Notes: generated by a model not told the origin, from the letters alone. A stretch of 64,000 bases of DNA from Neolewinella lacunae (GCF_014349155.1 NZ_JACSIT010000083.1:27681-91680); one strand, 5' to 3'. Positions 26,738-36,507 are shown, counted from the stretch's first letter. Translations and numbers: made by a program.

Positions 26738-26777
26738 TAAGTTTGTGGTTGGTTGTGAACTTCCGCAGCTAAATTTG
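26738..26777 (+). promoter_or_regulatory. Tandem -7 boxes (TAAGTTTG, TAAATTTG) of the RRM gene
   Basis: Two exact TAnnTTTG boxes (26738-26745, 26770-26777) precede the RRM gene. They give a 5' leader of about 140-180 bases that is very pyrimidine-rich near its end (CTCTTTTTTTCATTTTTTCC) with no Shine-Dalgarno. Long leaders are typical of cold-shock-type genes. Confidence 0.5.
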
Positions 26778-26926
26778 TTACAGTAATGCTTTTACGAGCG
26801 GCTTTTGAGCAGGCACTTCTAAATCTTTAGAGACTTTTCCTTTGCTTTCTATCCATCCAGCTTTGCCTCTGTCATTTCCCGCTGTTCTAATATTCCATCT
26901 CTTTTTTTCATTTTTTCCTTGTTGTT

Positions 26927-27739
26927 ATGAACTTATTTGTTGCCCGGCTTAGCTGGGATACTGACGAAGATACCCTCCAGAATACCTTCAGCGCCTACGG
27001 AGAGGTTGAGACAGTTAAAATTATCCTCGACCGGGAAACTGGTCGCTCGCGCGGGTTCGGCTTTGTAGAAATGCCGAATGATGAGGAAGCCAAGGCGGCC
27101 ATCGAAGCCCTGGACCAGACCGAACTCGACGGTCGCACCATCGTAGTTAAGGTTAACGATCGGCCCGGCGGCGGCGAAGGCGGCGGCGGCGGCTTCCGTG
27201 GCGGCGCAGGCGGCGGTGGCGGTGGCTACCGTGGCGGTGCAGGCGGCGGTGGCGGTGGCTACCGTGGCGGTGCAGGCGGCGGTGGCGGTGGCTACCGTGG
27301 CGGCAGCGGCGGTGGCGGCTACGGCGGCGGCAGCGGCGGTGGCGGCTACGAACGCGGCGGAAGCGGCGGCGGTGGCTACGAGCGCGGCGGAAGCGGCGGC
27401 GGTGGCTACGAGCGCGGCGGCGGCGGTGGCTACGGCGGCGGTCGCAGCGGTGGCGGTGGCTTTGATCGCGGCGGACGCGGCGGCGGCGGCGGTTTCGATC
27501 GCGGCGGACGCGGCGGCGGCGGCTTTGACCGTGGCGGACGCGGCGGCGGAGGTCGCAGCTTCGACCGCAACGACGACGGCGGCGGACGCTACGACCGTGG
27601 TCGCAGCTTCGATCGCGATGCTTCTAACGACGGCGACGACTTCGAAGGACGCAACAACTACAACAACTACGGCCCAACCCGTCGCCCCCGGGTATCCCGC
27701 AGCGACGACTTCCGTTCCTACAACGAAGACGGCGAATAG
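26927..27739 (+). CDS. Glycine-rich RRM RNA-binding protein
   Basis: 270 residues. One RRM at 1-75 has RNP2 (LFVARL, 3-8) and RNP1 (RGFGFVEM, 42-49). Residues 78-215 are Gly-rich repeats, first GGGGGYRGGAG, then GGGGYERGGS, then GGGFDRGGRG. An Arg/Asp/Tyr tail follows. RRM-RGG proteins bind single-stranded RNA and in bacteria are linked to cold adaptation. The repeated DNA (27180-27560) also leaves long Ala-rich frames in other registers, which are artefacts. Confidence 0.92.
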   Translation: MNLFVARLSWDTDEDTLQNTFSAYGEVETVKIILDRETGRSRGFGFVEMPNDEEAKAAIEALDQTELDGRTIVVKVNDRPGGGEGGGGGFRGGAGGGGGGYRGGAGGGGGGYRGGAGGGGGGYRGGSGGGGYGGGSGGGGYERGGSGGGGYERGGSGGGGYERGGGGGYGGGRSGGGGFDRGGRGGGGGFDRGGRGGGGFDRGGRGGGGRSFDRNDDGGGRYDRGRSFDRDASNDGDDFEGRNNYNNYGPTRRPRVSRSDDFRSYNEDGE

Positions 27740-27780
27740 ATCGATCTTCAGCCCATTAACCCGGGCCTGACCAACGAATT

Positions 27781-27825
27781 CGAACACCCACCCCACTCCC
27801 GTGGCGGTGGGTGTTCGTGTTTTTT
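27781..27825 (+). terminator. Intrinsic terminator of the RRM gene
   Basis: The stem CGAACACCCACC (27781-27792) pairs with GGTGGGTGTTCG (27806-27817) and is followed by TGTTTTTTG. From 27826 to 28117 I see no gene, only a near-palindrome GCCGCCTTAAGAAGGTGGC at about 27947. Confidence 0.85.
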
Positions 27826-28117
27826 GCCCCTTCGTAAACCCGCCAGCAAGCGCCCCTGGCATCCCCAGCCCCCAGCAACACCAGCTTGCTTACCCCAAGG
27901 CCCAGTCTACGCCCACCACTTTTTTTTCCTCATTTGACGTACTGCCGCCTTAAGAAGGTGGCGTAAGCGCCGGGGACTGATTACCTTAGTGCGCATTAAC
28001 ATCCGCCGCCCGGGCAAGGCTTGTCCGTTGGCATTAGGCAAAACCATCTGAGTGCCCGGCCAGGAACGGTTAGTTGTTCTTCCCTCCTGCCCTCTACCTT
28101 CCCCAATCCGTACCATC

Positions 28118-31100
28118 ATGCAACGTTATTTTTTATTCCTCGTTCTCACCCTTTTTTCCGCCGGGCTCTGGGCCCAGCTGATCATTACGGACCCGGCCGC
28201 CCCGACCGACGACCGGGCGGTGACCATCACTTTTGATGCCACCCAGGGCAATGCGGGATTGGCCAACTGCGGCTGCGACATCTACCTGCACACCGGCGTC
28301 ATCACGAACAACAGCACCAGTCCCAGTGATTGGAAATACGTCCAGACCACCTGGGGCGTGGCCAATGCCGCCTGGAGGCTGACTCCGGTGGCCGGGCAGC
28401 CCAATAAGTTTACGTACACTTTTGGCCCCAGCATCCGGGAATACTTCGGGGTGCCGGCGGCGGAAGTCATCCAGCGCATCGCTTTCGTTTTCCGCAACGC
28501 CGACGGAACCCGGGAAGGCAAAGCTTCGGGCAACGCCGATATTTTTGTGGACGTCAGTGCCGGCGGCGGCGCGCTGGGCATTACCGTGGTAGGGGACCCT
28601 GGCCAAGCCACCTGGCCCCTCGGCAGGCCCCTGCCCGTCCTCCTCGGCGCTACCCGCGAAGCAACCCTGGAAATTTATGACAACGCCGCGCTGGTGGCAT
28701 CCACAACCGGCGTAGAACTGCCCGCCGACCTGGTCTTCACGACCTCCGGATTGCACAACATCCGCTTCGTGGCCCGCACGGGGGACGGACAAACGGCCGT
28801 AGATTCCTTCGCGATCACCGCCCGCCTGGAAGCGGAATTCACCCAGCCCAGCACCGGCATCACCAATGCCACCGCAGGCAGCACCGTCACGCTGGCCGGA
28901 ACGAGCTACCTGGCCACCGATCTTTCCATCAGCGACGGCACCAACACGGTATTTACGGGAGCAGCCAGCACCTTCAGCCAGCAGGTGACCCTGCCCAACG
29001 CGGCGGTAACGACCTACACGCTGACGAGCACCTACCAGGGCGAGACGGCCACCGACCAGGTCACCTTCGTTACCGGCAGCCCGGAGGTAGCCGAGCCACC
29101 GGCAGGATTCCGGCCCGGCGCGGTGGACCTGGACAACGGCGACGTCCTGCTCCAACTGCGGGCACCGGGTAAAGACGACGTCTTCGTCATCGGCAACTTC
29201 AACAACTGGCAACCAACGGCCGCCAGCCGCATGAAGAAGTCGGCCAACGACACCACCTTCTGGCTTACCGTCAGCGGACTGGAGCCCGACGAAGACCTGA
29301 TCTACCAGTACCTCATTGACGGGAACATCCGCCAGCCGGATCCCTTCAGCACCCTCGTGCTGGACCCCAACAACGATCCATTCATCGAAGAGACGACCTT
29401 TGCGGGCATCCCCGATTACCCCAGCACTGCTACTACTGGTATCCTTTCCTGGCACCTGCGTTCCGCGCCCGAATACGTCTGGGAAACCAATGACTACGAG
29501 CGGCCTGATCCGAAAAAAATGGTGGTGTACGAACTGCTCGTCCGCGATTTTCTGGAAGACCACAGCTTCAAATCGCTGCAGGACACCCTCGATTACCTGC
29601 AGCGCCTGGGCGTAAACACCATCGAATTTATGCCACTCAATGAATTCGAGGGCAACATCAGCTGGGGCTACAACGTGAGTTTCCACATGGCCCTGGATAA
29701 GTACTACGGCAGCCCCAACGACCTCAAAGCCCTCATTGACGCCTGCCACTCCCGCGGAATGGCCGTGGTGCTGGACGTGGTCTACAACCACGCCTTCGGG
29801 CAGTCTTCCCTGGCGCGGATGTGGTGGGACGAAGCCAATTTCCGCCCCACGCCCGAGAACCCTTACCTCAACGTGACCGCCCGCCACCCCTTTAACGTGG
29901 GCTACGACTTCAACCACGAAAGCCCCCTGACGAAAGAGTACCTGAAAGTAGGTATTCAGTACTGGATCGAGGAGTTCCGCTTCGATGGTTTCCGCTTCGA
30001 CCTCAGTAAAGGTTTTACCCAGACCAATACGGGCAACGACGTAGGGGCCTGGAACCGCTACGACGCTGGCCGCATCGCCACGCTAAAGGATTACGCCGAC
30101 CACATCTGGAGCATCGACCCAGAGACCTACGTGATTATGGAACACCTGGCGGAAAGCCGCGAGGAAGAGGAGCTGGCCCAGTACGGCAACGGGATGTACT
30201 TCTGGTCGGGCTTCGAGCCGCACAACCAATACCTGGAGGGATCCCTGGGGGCTTCCAGCAATTTCAGCCAGGTGCTGGCCAGCAACCGGGGCTTCAGCGA
30301 CCGCAGCCTGGTGGCCTACATGGAAAGTCACGACGAAGAGCGGATGCAGTACAAAAACCGGCAGTTTGGCCGCAGCGCGGGCACCTACAACATCCGCAAC
30401 GTCAACACGGGCCTCGACCGCGTCCAACTGGCGAGCACCTTCTTCTACCCCATGCCCGGCCCGAAAATGCTCTGGCAGTTCGGCGAACTGGGTTACGACT
30501 TCAGCATCAACCAGTGCCCCAACAACGGGGGCATCAACAACGGCTGCCGCACCGACCCCAAGCCCATTCGCTGGGACTACCGGGAAGAGCCCGCGCGGCA
30601 ACAGGTATACAACTGGATTGCCGATTTGCTTTACCTGCGCAACAACTACGACTTCTTCCACGGCACCGTCGTAAAACAACGCCTCGCTACGCCCGATAAG
30701 ATCGTGCAACTCTCTGGCACGGATGGCGAAGTGGCCATTGTGGGCAACTTCGGCATCACCCCCCTCAGCGCAACGGGCATCTGGCCGAGCGCGGGCACGT
30801 GGTACGACTACGAAACCGGCGAAACCATTACCGTCACTGACCCCAACGCTGCCCTGCAATTGGCCCCGGGAGAGTTTCACCTCTACCTCTCCCGTCCCAT
30901 CGCCCGCGGCGGTGGCAACATCGGCACCTCCACCAACCAGGCCGCCGTGGCGCGGCTTCAGTTGCGGGTTGATCCCAACCCCAGCAATGGTCCTCTGCGG
31001 GTCAGTTTCCACCTCGAGCGGGCGGGCAACGTAGCCATTGACGTGCTGGACCTGAGCGGACGCCGGCTCTCCCGCCTCTACCAGGGGCAGCTCAGCGCCG

Positions 31101-31204
31101 GCAACCAAAGCCTCCCGTTGCGTACGGACCTACCCGCTGGCCTTTACTTCCTGCGGGTGGAAGACGGCGTGGGTAGTGCGGTGCAGAAGGTTGTAGTTCA
31201 GTAG
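28118..31204 (+). CDS. T9SS-exported GH13 alpha-amylase-family glycosidase
   Basis: 1028 residues. The signal peptide ends LWAQ. An N-terminal beta domain (about 20-170) and an Ig-like stretch are followed by a CBM48-like domain (DVFVIGNFNNWQP) and the GH13 barrel (DVVYNHA). The nucleophile is D628 in GFRFDLSKG, the acid/base E675 in YVIMEHLAE, and D739 is in ESHDEERM. A T9SS type A sorting domain (about 945-1028; VDPNPSNG, DLPAGLYFLRV, KVVVQ) directs export to the surface or medium. It would cut starch or glycogen. The upstream start at 28052 is rejected because it lacks a signal peptide at its N-terminus. Confidence 0.93.
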   Translation: MQRYFLFLVLTLFSAGLWAQLIITDPAAPTDDRAVTITFDATQGNAGLANCGCDIYLHTGVITNNSTSPSDWKYVQTTWGVANAAWRLTPVAGQPNKFTYTFGPSIREYFGVPAAEVIQRIAFVFRNADGTREGKASGNADIFVDVSAGGGALGITVVGDPGQATWPLGRPLPVLLGATREATLEIYDNAALVASTTGVELPADLVFTTSGLHNIRFVARTGDGQTAVDSFAITARLEAEFTQPSTGITNATAGSTVTLAGTSYLATDLSISDGTNTVFTGAASTFSQQVTLPNAAVTTYTLTSTYQGETATDQVTFVTGSPEVAEPPAGFRPGAVDLDNGDVLLQLRAPGKDDVFVIGNFNNWQPTAASRMKKSANDTTFWLTVSGLEPDEDLIYQYLIDGNIRQPDPFSTLVLDPNNDPFIEETTFAGIPDYPSTATTGILSWHLRSAPEYVWETNDYERPDPKKMVVYELLVRDFLEDHSFKSLQDTLDYLQRLGVNTIEFMPLNEFEGNISWGYNVSFHMALDKYYGSPNDLKALIDACHSRGMAVVLDVVYNHAFGQSSLARMWWDEANFRPTPENPYLNVTARHPFNVGYDFNHESPLTKEYLKVGIQYWIEEFRFDGFRFDLSKGFTQTNTGNDVGAWNRYDAGRIATLKDYADHIWSIDPETYVIMEHLAESREEEELAQYGNGMYFWSGFEPHNQYLEGSLGASSNFSQVLASNRGFSDRSLVAYMESHDEERMQYKNRQFGRSAGTYNIRNVNTGLDRVQLASTFFYPMPGPKMLWQFGELGYDFSINQCPNNGGINNGCRTDPKPIRWDYREEPARQQVYNWIADLLYLRNNYDFFHGTVVKQRLATPDKIVQLSGTDGEVAIVGNFGITPLSATGIWPSAGTWYDYETGETITVTDPNAALQLAPGEFHLYLSRPIARGGGNIGTSTNQAAVARLQLRVDPNPSNGPLRVSFHLERAGNVAIDVLDLSGRRLSRLYQGQLSAGNQSLPLRTDLPAGLYFLRVEDGVGSAVQKVVVQ
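29451..29469 (-). repeat. Degenerate R1-like site in the amylase gene
   Basis: The plus strand reads GGCACCTGCGTTCCGCGCC, an R1 match with one inserted base. It may be chance or a decayed copy, and is not counted among the 14. Confidence 0.35.
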
Positions 31205-31336
31205 TTCAGTAGTCGGTAGTTCATAGTTCAGTAGTTCAGTAGTTCAGTAGTCGGTAGTTCATAGTTTACTGGTAGCTAATGAACTATGAACTATGAACTA
31301 TGAACTATGAACTATGAACTATGAACTATGAACTAC
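31198..31336. repeat. GTAGTTCA / GAACTAT inverted arrays between convergent genes
   Basis: About eight GTAGTTCA-type units are followed, after a short centre (GGTAGCTAAT), by seven tandem 7-bp TGAACTA units. The two arrays are partly complementary and could fold into a long hairpin that stops transcription from both sides. The R2 flanking modules are absent. Confidence 0.7.
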
Positions 31337-32376
31337 TAAACTCCATACATCGCCACAATCGTAGCCACCACCTGCCGGCCTTCTTCGGCGGTAGTGGCTA
31401 CGGTGGCTTTGCCGTGGAGGACGTCGATGACGTTGTCGATGACGAAGTGGTGGTTGGCGGCCGAGCCTGCGTAGGGGCCGTAGTTGTTGGCCGGGCTGCT
31501 GGCGGGTAGGTCGGGCGGAAGCAGGCCTTCGACGTGGCAGTACCGCACTTCGTTCATGTACTGGCCACCGAGTTTTACCGTGCCTTTTGACCCGATGACG
31601 ATGAGGGTAGACTCAAAATTGCGGTCCCAGATGGCGGTGCTGAAGTTGAGGGTGCCGAGTGCGCCACCAGCCAGGGAATAGTGTACGGTGCCGGCGTCGG
31701 CGAAACGGTGCAGGCCCTGGTGTTGCTGGTTGGCAAAGCGGGCGGAGGCCACTTCCACCGGCCCGAAGCACCAGCAAAGAAGATCGACGAAGTGGGCAAA
31801 CTGGGTAAAGAGTACGCCGCCGTCCAGTGCTTCGTCGCCGTGCCAGGGGTGGGGGCGGCCGTCGGGCGGCACCGTGTAATAGCGGTGATCGCGGTTCCAG
31901 AAGCAATTGAGGTGAACTTGCAGGATTTCCCCCAGGCGTTCCTGCTCCAGCTGTTCCTTCAGCCAGGCCGAGGCCGGGCTGTAGCGATTTTGCATCACGC
32001 CAAAGACGTGGCGGCCGGCCGCGCGGGCCGTTTCAATGATGGCATCCGCACCTGCGACGGTCAGTGCGAGGGGTTTTTCGACCACCACGTGCAGGCCCGC
32101 CCGCAGGAGCAGTTCGGCCTGGGCGGCGTGCAAGCCGTTGGGGGTGCAGATGCAAGCGACGTCGGCGGCCAGCCCAGCGGCCAGGAAGTCCTCCAGGGCA
32201 GCAAAAAGGGGAACTGCTGCGGGTACACCCTCCGGCCAGGCCAGCTGGCGGGGGGGAAGGACATCGCAAATGGCCACCACCTCCGCCGCCGGATGCGCAG
32301 CCACCAGAGTAGCGTGCCGGCGGCCGATGTGCCCCAGGCCAACAATCAGAAAACGAATGGGAGCTAGCGTAGCGAT
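31336..32376 (-). CDS. Gfo/Idh/MocA-family nucleotide-sugar oxidoreductase (WlbA/WbpB-like)
   Basis: About 346 residues if read from ATC 32376. The Rossmann motif VGLGHIGRRH lies upstream of the first ATG/GTG/TTG codon in the frame (GTG 32304), so the true start must be a rare ATC or ATT codon; GTG 32304 would delete the NAD-binding loop. EKPLAL carries the catalytic lysine region. NCFWNRDHRYY and DGGVLFTQFAHFVDLLCW match WlbA-like dehydrogenases that oxidise UDP-GlcNAc(A) derivatives. It directly follows the acetyltransferase gene, giving a surface-sugar pathway pair. Confidence 0.8.
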   Translation of the reverse strand: MATLAPIRFLIVGLGHIGRRHATLVAAHPAAEVVAICDVLPPRQLAWPEGVPAAVPLFAALEDFLAAGLAADVACICTPNGLHAAQAELLLRAGLHVVVEKPLALTVAGADAIIETARAAGRHVFGVMQNRYSPASAWLKEQLEQERLGEILQVHLNCFWNRDHRYYTVPPDGRPHPWHGDEALDGGVLFTQFAHFVDLLCWCFGPVEVASARFANQQHQGLHRFADAGTVHYSLAGGALGTLNFSTAIWDRNFESTLIVIGSKGTVKLGGQYMNEVRYCHVEGLLPPDLPASSPANNYGPYAGSAANHHFVIDNVIDVLHGKATVATTAEEGRQVVATIVAMYGV

Positions 32377-32381
32377 GGTGC

Positions 32382-32981
32382 TTAGTTTTTCTTAGGGAAG
32401 GGGTGATCGGGATCGATGTGGCGGAACACTTTGTCGCCATCCAGGCGGTACACCTGCTGGGTGACCGGACAGATGGCCCGTCCCGCCTCGTTGAAGTGCA
32501 GGCGGCCCCCGGCTACGCTCATCCAGCCAATCTGCCGGGCGGGATTGCCCACCACCAGCGCGAAGGGAGCCACGTCTTTGGTCACCACACTCCCCGCCCC
32601 CACGAAAGCGTGGTGAGCCAGGCGCACGCCACACACGATGACGGCGTTGGCCCCGATGGTGACCCCGTCTTCGAGCAGCGTCGGGCGGTACTCATCGCGG
32701 CGATTAACGGCGGCGCGGGGATTGAGCACGTTGGTAAACACGGCCGAAGGGCCAATAAATACGTCATCGCCGCAGGTCACACCCTCGTACAGACTCACGT
32801 TGTTCTGCACCTTGCAGTTGTTGCCCAGGCGCACGCCCGTAGCCACAAAAACGTTTTGCCCGAGGCTGCAATTTTCGCCGATCTCGCAGCCCGCCATCAG
32901 GTGGCAAAAATGCCAAACCCGGGTATTGTTGCCAATGCGGGCGCCGGAGTCAACGATGGCGCTGGGGTGAATGGTAGCCAT
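32382..32981 (-). CDS. Left-handed beta-helix N-acetyltransferase (WbpD/WlbB-like)
   Basis: 199 residues from ATG 32981 ([20 protein letters not shown]). Hexapeptide repeats run to about residue 150, with [26 protein letters not shown] at their end. WbpD/WlbB acetylate UDP-GlcNAc3NA during synthesis of diacetamido-uronic acid sugars for LPS or capsule. The gene ends 5 bases before the putative start of the oxidoreductase. The longer frame to 33323 is translated repeat and antisense sequence. Confidence 0.85.
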   Translation of the reverse strand: MATIHPSAIVDSGARIGNNTRVWHFCHLMAGCEIGENCSLGQNVFVATGVRLGNNCKVQNNVSLYEGVTCGDDVFIGPSAVFTNVLNPRAAVNRRDEYRPTLLEDGVTIGANAVIVCGVRLAHHAFVGAGSVVTKDVAPFALVVGNPARQIGWMSVAGGRLHFNEAGRAICPVTQQVYRLDGDKVFRHIDPDHPFPKKN

Positions 32982-33012
32982 GGCGGAGGGAGTTGAAGTT
33001 GATAAAAAAATG

Positions 33013-33056
33013 GGCGCGGTCGCAGGTGCTCCCCCCCGCCCCCCCGAAGGGGGGAG
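33013..33056 (+). repeat. R1 copy 8, one-hairpin form
   Basis: GGCGCGGTCGCAGGTGC followed by a CTCCCCCCC...GGGGGGAG hairpin, between the acetyltransferase gene and the membrane-protein gene upstream of it. Confidence 0.8.
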
Positions 33057-33081
33057 ATGGGACGAGGAGCAAAGAAAGCAA

Positions 33082-34239
33082 TTACTTCGCTTCCCCCAGT
33101 GTGCGCAAGGACACCCGGATGAGCAAAGGAGCCCGCCGGGGTGGCCGAAAAGCGGCGTAGTTGGGCTTAGATTGCAACCACCGCCGCAGCACTTCCGTAC
33201 CGAAGAAACGAAAGTAGGAATAGCCCGCACCGTACTCCGCCGCCGCCCAGAGGCCAACTGCACTTTCGTAGTATTCGCAGTCGAGCGGCGCAGCGCCCTG
33301 GTTGCAAAAGCGCACCGGCTCACCCGCCCGCATGTTGGACCGCAGGCGCAGGGTAAAGGGGCTCAGGGAAGTCCGCTTGAAATAGTGCAGCCATTCCTGC
33401 CAGGGAATGTCGCTGTCCACCTGCGCGGGGGCGGCCGCCGCGCGGTAGGCGATGTAGAGCCCGGTAGCCGTAGCGTTGGGGCCCAGCTGGCAGCGGTTGG
33501 TGGCACTGAAGGCGGCGCAGGGCAGGCGCGATTCTTCGAAGTACAGTTCGGTCGTCAGGTAGTTGGCCCAGTCGGTAAACGAGGGTTCCAGGTACTGCGT
33601 AGCGTAATAGCTTTCGTATAGGGAAAGGGTGTAAAGGGCCGCTGCGTTGTCCGCCGGACGAAAATATTCCTCGTCGTCGCGGCTGATCAGGTGCTTATAG
33701 CGGGCGCGCTGGAGGCGTTTGCCGAGGTGTTCACCCATCTTCTGGAAGCTGGCCGCGTAGCTTTCCTCGCGGGTGGCCAGCTGGTAGTGGCCCAAGACAG
33801 CCCCGGCGTGGGCCAGGAAAAACACCTCCCGGTCCAGGTCGGTCCCGCCCCGCCACTGCCGGAAGTTGCCCCGGTCGCTCACCCACTCGGCCAGTTGGCG
33901 GAGGGTAGAGTCGATCGCGGGCTTGCGCTCGGGGGCGTGTTCCAGCATCCGGTAGAGGGCACCGCTTCCCGTGGAGGCCAGAAACAACAATTCTTCGCGG
34001 TTGGTGAGGTCGTTGGCTTCCCACAGGTCGGGGCGGCGCAATTCCTCCAGCAAAGTGTCGAGGTCGTGCCTGGCCTGGACCTTCGCCACGTCCTGGTACT
34101 TCACGGTGAAGGTAAACAGCAGGATCAGGGCCCCGGTGACCAAAGGCGCGATGGCCCAGCGGTGCCAGGCCTTCGCCTTCTGGCGCATCCACCAGGCGAG
34201 AAGCAAAAATAAGAGCCCCAGGAGGAATGGCGGAATCAT
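33082..34239 (-). CDS. Membrane-anchored protein of unknown function
   Basis: 385 residues. Two N-terminal hydrophobic segments (about 3-18 and 28-47) are followed by a long soluble helical region with [38 protein letters not shown] and [16 protein letters not shown]. This looks like an alpha/alpha-toroid or TPR-like extracytoplasmic domain. I recognise no named family. ATG 34239 is supported by a promoter box at 34273-34280. It may belong with the following sugar-nucleotide genes. Confidence 0.65.
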   Translation of the reverse strand: MIPPFLLGLLFLLLAWWMRQKAKAWHRWAIAPLVTGALILLFTFTVKYQDVAKVQARHDLDTLLEELRRPDLWEANDLTNREELLFLASTGSGALYRMLEHAPERKPAIDSTLRQLAEWVSDRGNFRQWRGGTDLDREVFFLAHAGAVLGHYQLATREESYAASFQKMGEHLGKRLQRARYKHLISRDDEEYFRPADNAAALYTLSLYESYYATQYLEPSFTDWANYLTTELYFEESRLPCAAFSATNRCQLGPNATATGLYIAYRAAAAPAQVDSDIPWQEWLHYFKRTSLSPFTLRLRSNMRAGEPVRFCNQGAAPLDCEYYESAVGLWAAAEYGAGYSYFRFFGTEVLRRWLQSKPNYAAFRPPRRAPLLIRVSLRTLGEAK

Positions 34240-34272
34240 GGTGGTGGGATGAATTGGGAAATGCGGAAACAG

Positions 34273-34280
34273 CAAAATTA
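34273..34280 (-). promoter_or_regulatory. -7 promoter box (TAATTTTG)
   Basis: An exact TAnnTTTG box on the minus strand, 33 bases before ATG 34239. Confidence 0.5.
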
Positions 34281-34290
34281 ACGTCAGGAT

Positions 34291-34475
34291 GGAGGTATGC
34301 AACGTAGATATTCGCTGATTTTCAGATGGTTAGATCGCAATGGTTCTGTAGTTCAGTAGTTTTGTAGTTCGGTAGTGGGGCATTGTCTACTACCGAACTG
34401 CAAAACTACCGAACAGCCTTCTAAAGGCCGTTGAAGACCAACTAATTGTGATTATTGCAAGGGCTCAACCTCACG
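34291..34475 (+). repeat. R2 element copy A2
   Basis: The left module is GGTATGCAACGTAGA, then GCTGATTTTCAGATGGTTAG and ATCGCAATGGTT. The core is a GTAGTT array with opposing arms (TTTTGTAGTTCGGTAGT and ACTACCGAACTGCAAAA). The right module is GGCCGTTGAAGACCAACTAA, then GGGCTCAACCTCACG. Confidence 0.85.
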
Positions 34476-34506
34476 CAAAATTAAGCCCGCAGCGCAGGAT
34501 GGCCGC

Positions 34507-36507
34507 CTATTCTTTTACCAAAATGGCCAGGTCGATGCCCCCCAGCGTCAGGCTTCCTTCCAGGCTGCGGCCCAGTCCGGCGGGGTCCACTGTCCGGCCA
34601 TCCGCCACCCGCTTCCAGGTGCCTTCGGGCAGTTCGACTTTCCGATTGGCAGCGCTGCCGTTGAACGCCACGAGAATGTTCGTCCAGCTTTCCCCCGGCG
34701 CATCGGTGATGGTGTAGACGATGAGCTGATCGTCTTCGGTATCCACAAAGCGGAGGTGCTGCTGCAGTTGCTCGGTAGTCTGCATCCGGAAAGCCGGGTG
34801 GGCTTTGCGCAGGGCGATGAGCTGGCGGACGAACTCGTAGGTCACCCGGTGTGTCTGCTTGGCGTTCCAGCGAATGGCATTGACGGCGTCGCCGGATTTA
34901 TAGCTGTTTTCATCGCCGTTCTTCGTGCGGCACATTTCCGTCCCCGCGTGCAGGAAGGGAATCCCCTGGGAAGTCAGCACGATGCCCAGCGCCAGGCGGT
35001 GCATCTGCTCCCGTTGGCTGGGCGGCGTGGAGGGGTTGCTGATGGCCAGGCGATCCCAGAGCGTGTGGTTGTCGTGGCAACTGACGTAGTTGACGCACTG
35101 CGCCGGAACCTTCGCCCAGGGTGCGTTGGAGTAGTTGACGCTGTCGTACACCACGCCGGGGTGTTGGGTGGAGGCGACGATGCCGAAGCGGATGGACATG
35201 TCTTTACCACTGGCGCCGGAGACGAAGCCCTGCTCTTCGTGGACGAATACGCTGCCCTTCAGTCCGTCCCGCAGGTCATCACTGAAGGCCGCGATCTGCC
35301 GCAACTGGGGCGTATTGGCCTTGATGGCCTTCAGGCTATCGGGCAGGGGGCTGGTGCCGGCCGTCCAGCCCTCGCCGTAGAGGAGGATGCTGGAGTCGAT
35401 GGCGTGGAGCGACTGGCTGATCTCGTTCATCGTCGGGATGTCGTGAATCCCCATCAGGTCAAAGCGGAAGCCATCGACGTGGTATTCTTCCACCCAGTAG
35501 CTGACCGATTCGCGGATGTATTTGCGCACCATGGGCCGTTCGCTGGCAATTTCGTTGCCGCAGGCGCTGGCGTCGCTCATGCTGCCATCCTCTTTGAAGC
35601 GGTAAAAGTAGTCGGGGATGAGGTGCTGAAAATGGCTGTCGGCGGAGCGGCCAGTGTGGTTATAGACCACATCCATGATCACCCGGATGCCCGCCCGGTG
35701 GAGGGCCTGGACCATTTGCTTGAACTCCCGGATCCGCGCTTTGCCATCGCTGGGGTTAGTGGAGTAGCTGCCTTCGGGCACGTTGTAGTTTTGGGGATCG
35801 TAGCCCCAGTTGTACTGTGGCTCGTCCAGCCGCGATTCATCCACACTCATGTAGTCGAAGCTGGGCAGGAGGTGCACGTGGGTCACGCCCAGCTCCACCA
35901 GGTGGTCTACGCCCGTCACGATGCCCTGCGGCGTGGTGGTTCCCCGCTCGGTGAAGGCCAGGAATTTGCCCTTGTGCTGGATGCCCGAATTTTCATCAAT
36001 GCCGAAATCGCGGACGTGCAGCTCGTACAAAACGGCGTCCGTCGGGGCCGCCAGGGGCGGGCGGGTATCCTGGTCCCAGCCTGCGGGGTCGGTATCGTCG
36101 AGGTTGACCACCTGACCGCGCAGGCCGTTGGTGCCCGTCGCGCGGGCGTAGGGGTCGGTGGCTTCCACGCCCCAGTTGCCGTCGCGTTTGATCTGGAAAG
36201 TGTAATAGCGGCCGTCTAGATCGCCGTCCACTTTGGCCGTCCAGGCCCCGTCAATTTCATCGAGCTCGATGCTTTCCTGGGCTTCCTCGGTCGGCTCGTC
36301 CGTCAGGTACAGCCGCACGCGGGCCTCCTGGGCGGCGGGCGACCAAAGTTTGAAGGTCGTAGCCTCCGGAGTGTAGCGTGCCCCCAGGTCTTTAAAGGCA
36401 TATACGGGGTATTCATCGAGGCCGCCGTACACCGGGCGGTCTTCCTTACAGCTCAAAAACATAGTCAGCAGCAAAGTGAGGGACAAAAAATGGTGGATGC
36501 GGGACAT
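34507..36507 (-). CDS. pulA: Type I pullulanase lipoprotein
   Basis: 666 residues. The lipobox is LTMFLSC (C20). An N-terminal CBM48-like domain is followed by the pullulanase signature YNWGYDPQNYNVPEGSYST. The GH13 core has DVVYNHTG, GFRFDLMG (nucleophile Asp), LLYGEGW (acid/base Glu) and CHDNHTLWDR. It debranches alpha-1,6 links in glycogen, starch or pullulan, anchored in an envelope membrane. Together with the exported amylase at 28-31 kb it suggests extracellular alpha-glucan use, although no SusC/SusD pair is present. Confidence 0.94.
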   Translation of the reverse strand: MSRIHHFLSLTLLLTMFLSCKEDRPVYGGLDEYPVYAFKDLGARYTPEATTFKLWSPAAQEARVRLYLTDEPTEEAQESIELDEIDGAWTAKVDGDLDGRYYTFQIKRDGNWGVEATDPYARATGTNGLRGQVVNLDDTDPAGWDQDTRPPLAAPTDAVLYELHVRDFGIDENSGIQHKGKFLAFTERGTTTPQGIVTGVDHLVELGVTHVHLLPSFDYMSVDESRLDEPQYNWGYDPQNYNVPEGSYSTNPSDGKARIREFKQMVQALHRAGIRVIMDVVYNHTGRSADSHFQHLIPDYFYRFKEDGSMSDASACGNEIASERPMVRKYIRESVSYWVEEYHVDGFRFDLMGIHDIPTMNEISQSLHAIDSSILLYGEGWTAGTSPLPDSLKAIKANTPQLRQIAAFSDDLRDGLKGSVFVHEEQGFVSGASGKDMSIRFGIVASTQHPGVVYDSVNYSNAPWAKVPAQCVNYVSCHDNHTLWDRLAISNPSTPPSQREQMHRLALGIVLTSQGIPFLHAGTEMCRTKNGDENSYKSGDAVNAIRWNAKQTHRVTYEFVRQLIALRKAHPAFRMQTTEQLQQHLRFVDTEDDQLIVYTITDAPGESWTNILVAFNGSAANRKVELPEGTWKRVADGRTVDPAGLGRSLEGSLTLGGIDLAILVKE

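Noticed and set aside
27198..27770. Alanine-rich frames within the RRM gene
   Set aside because: Off-frame readings of the GGC-rich RGG repeat.
28133..29917. 594-codon minus frame opposite the amylase, and similar long frames at 4952-5971, 20927-22207, 34756-36219 and 46679-47899
   Set aside because: All lie opposite strongly supported genes and reflect high third-position GC.
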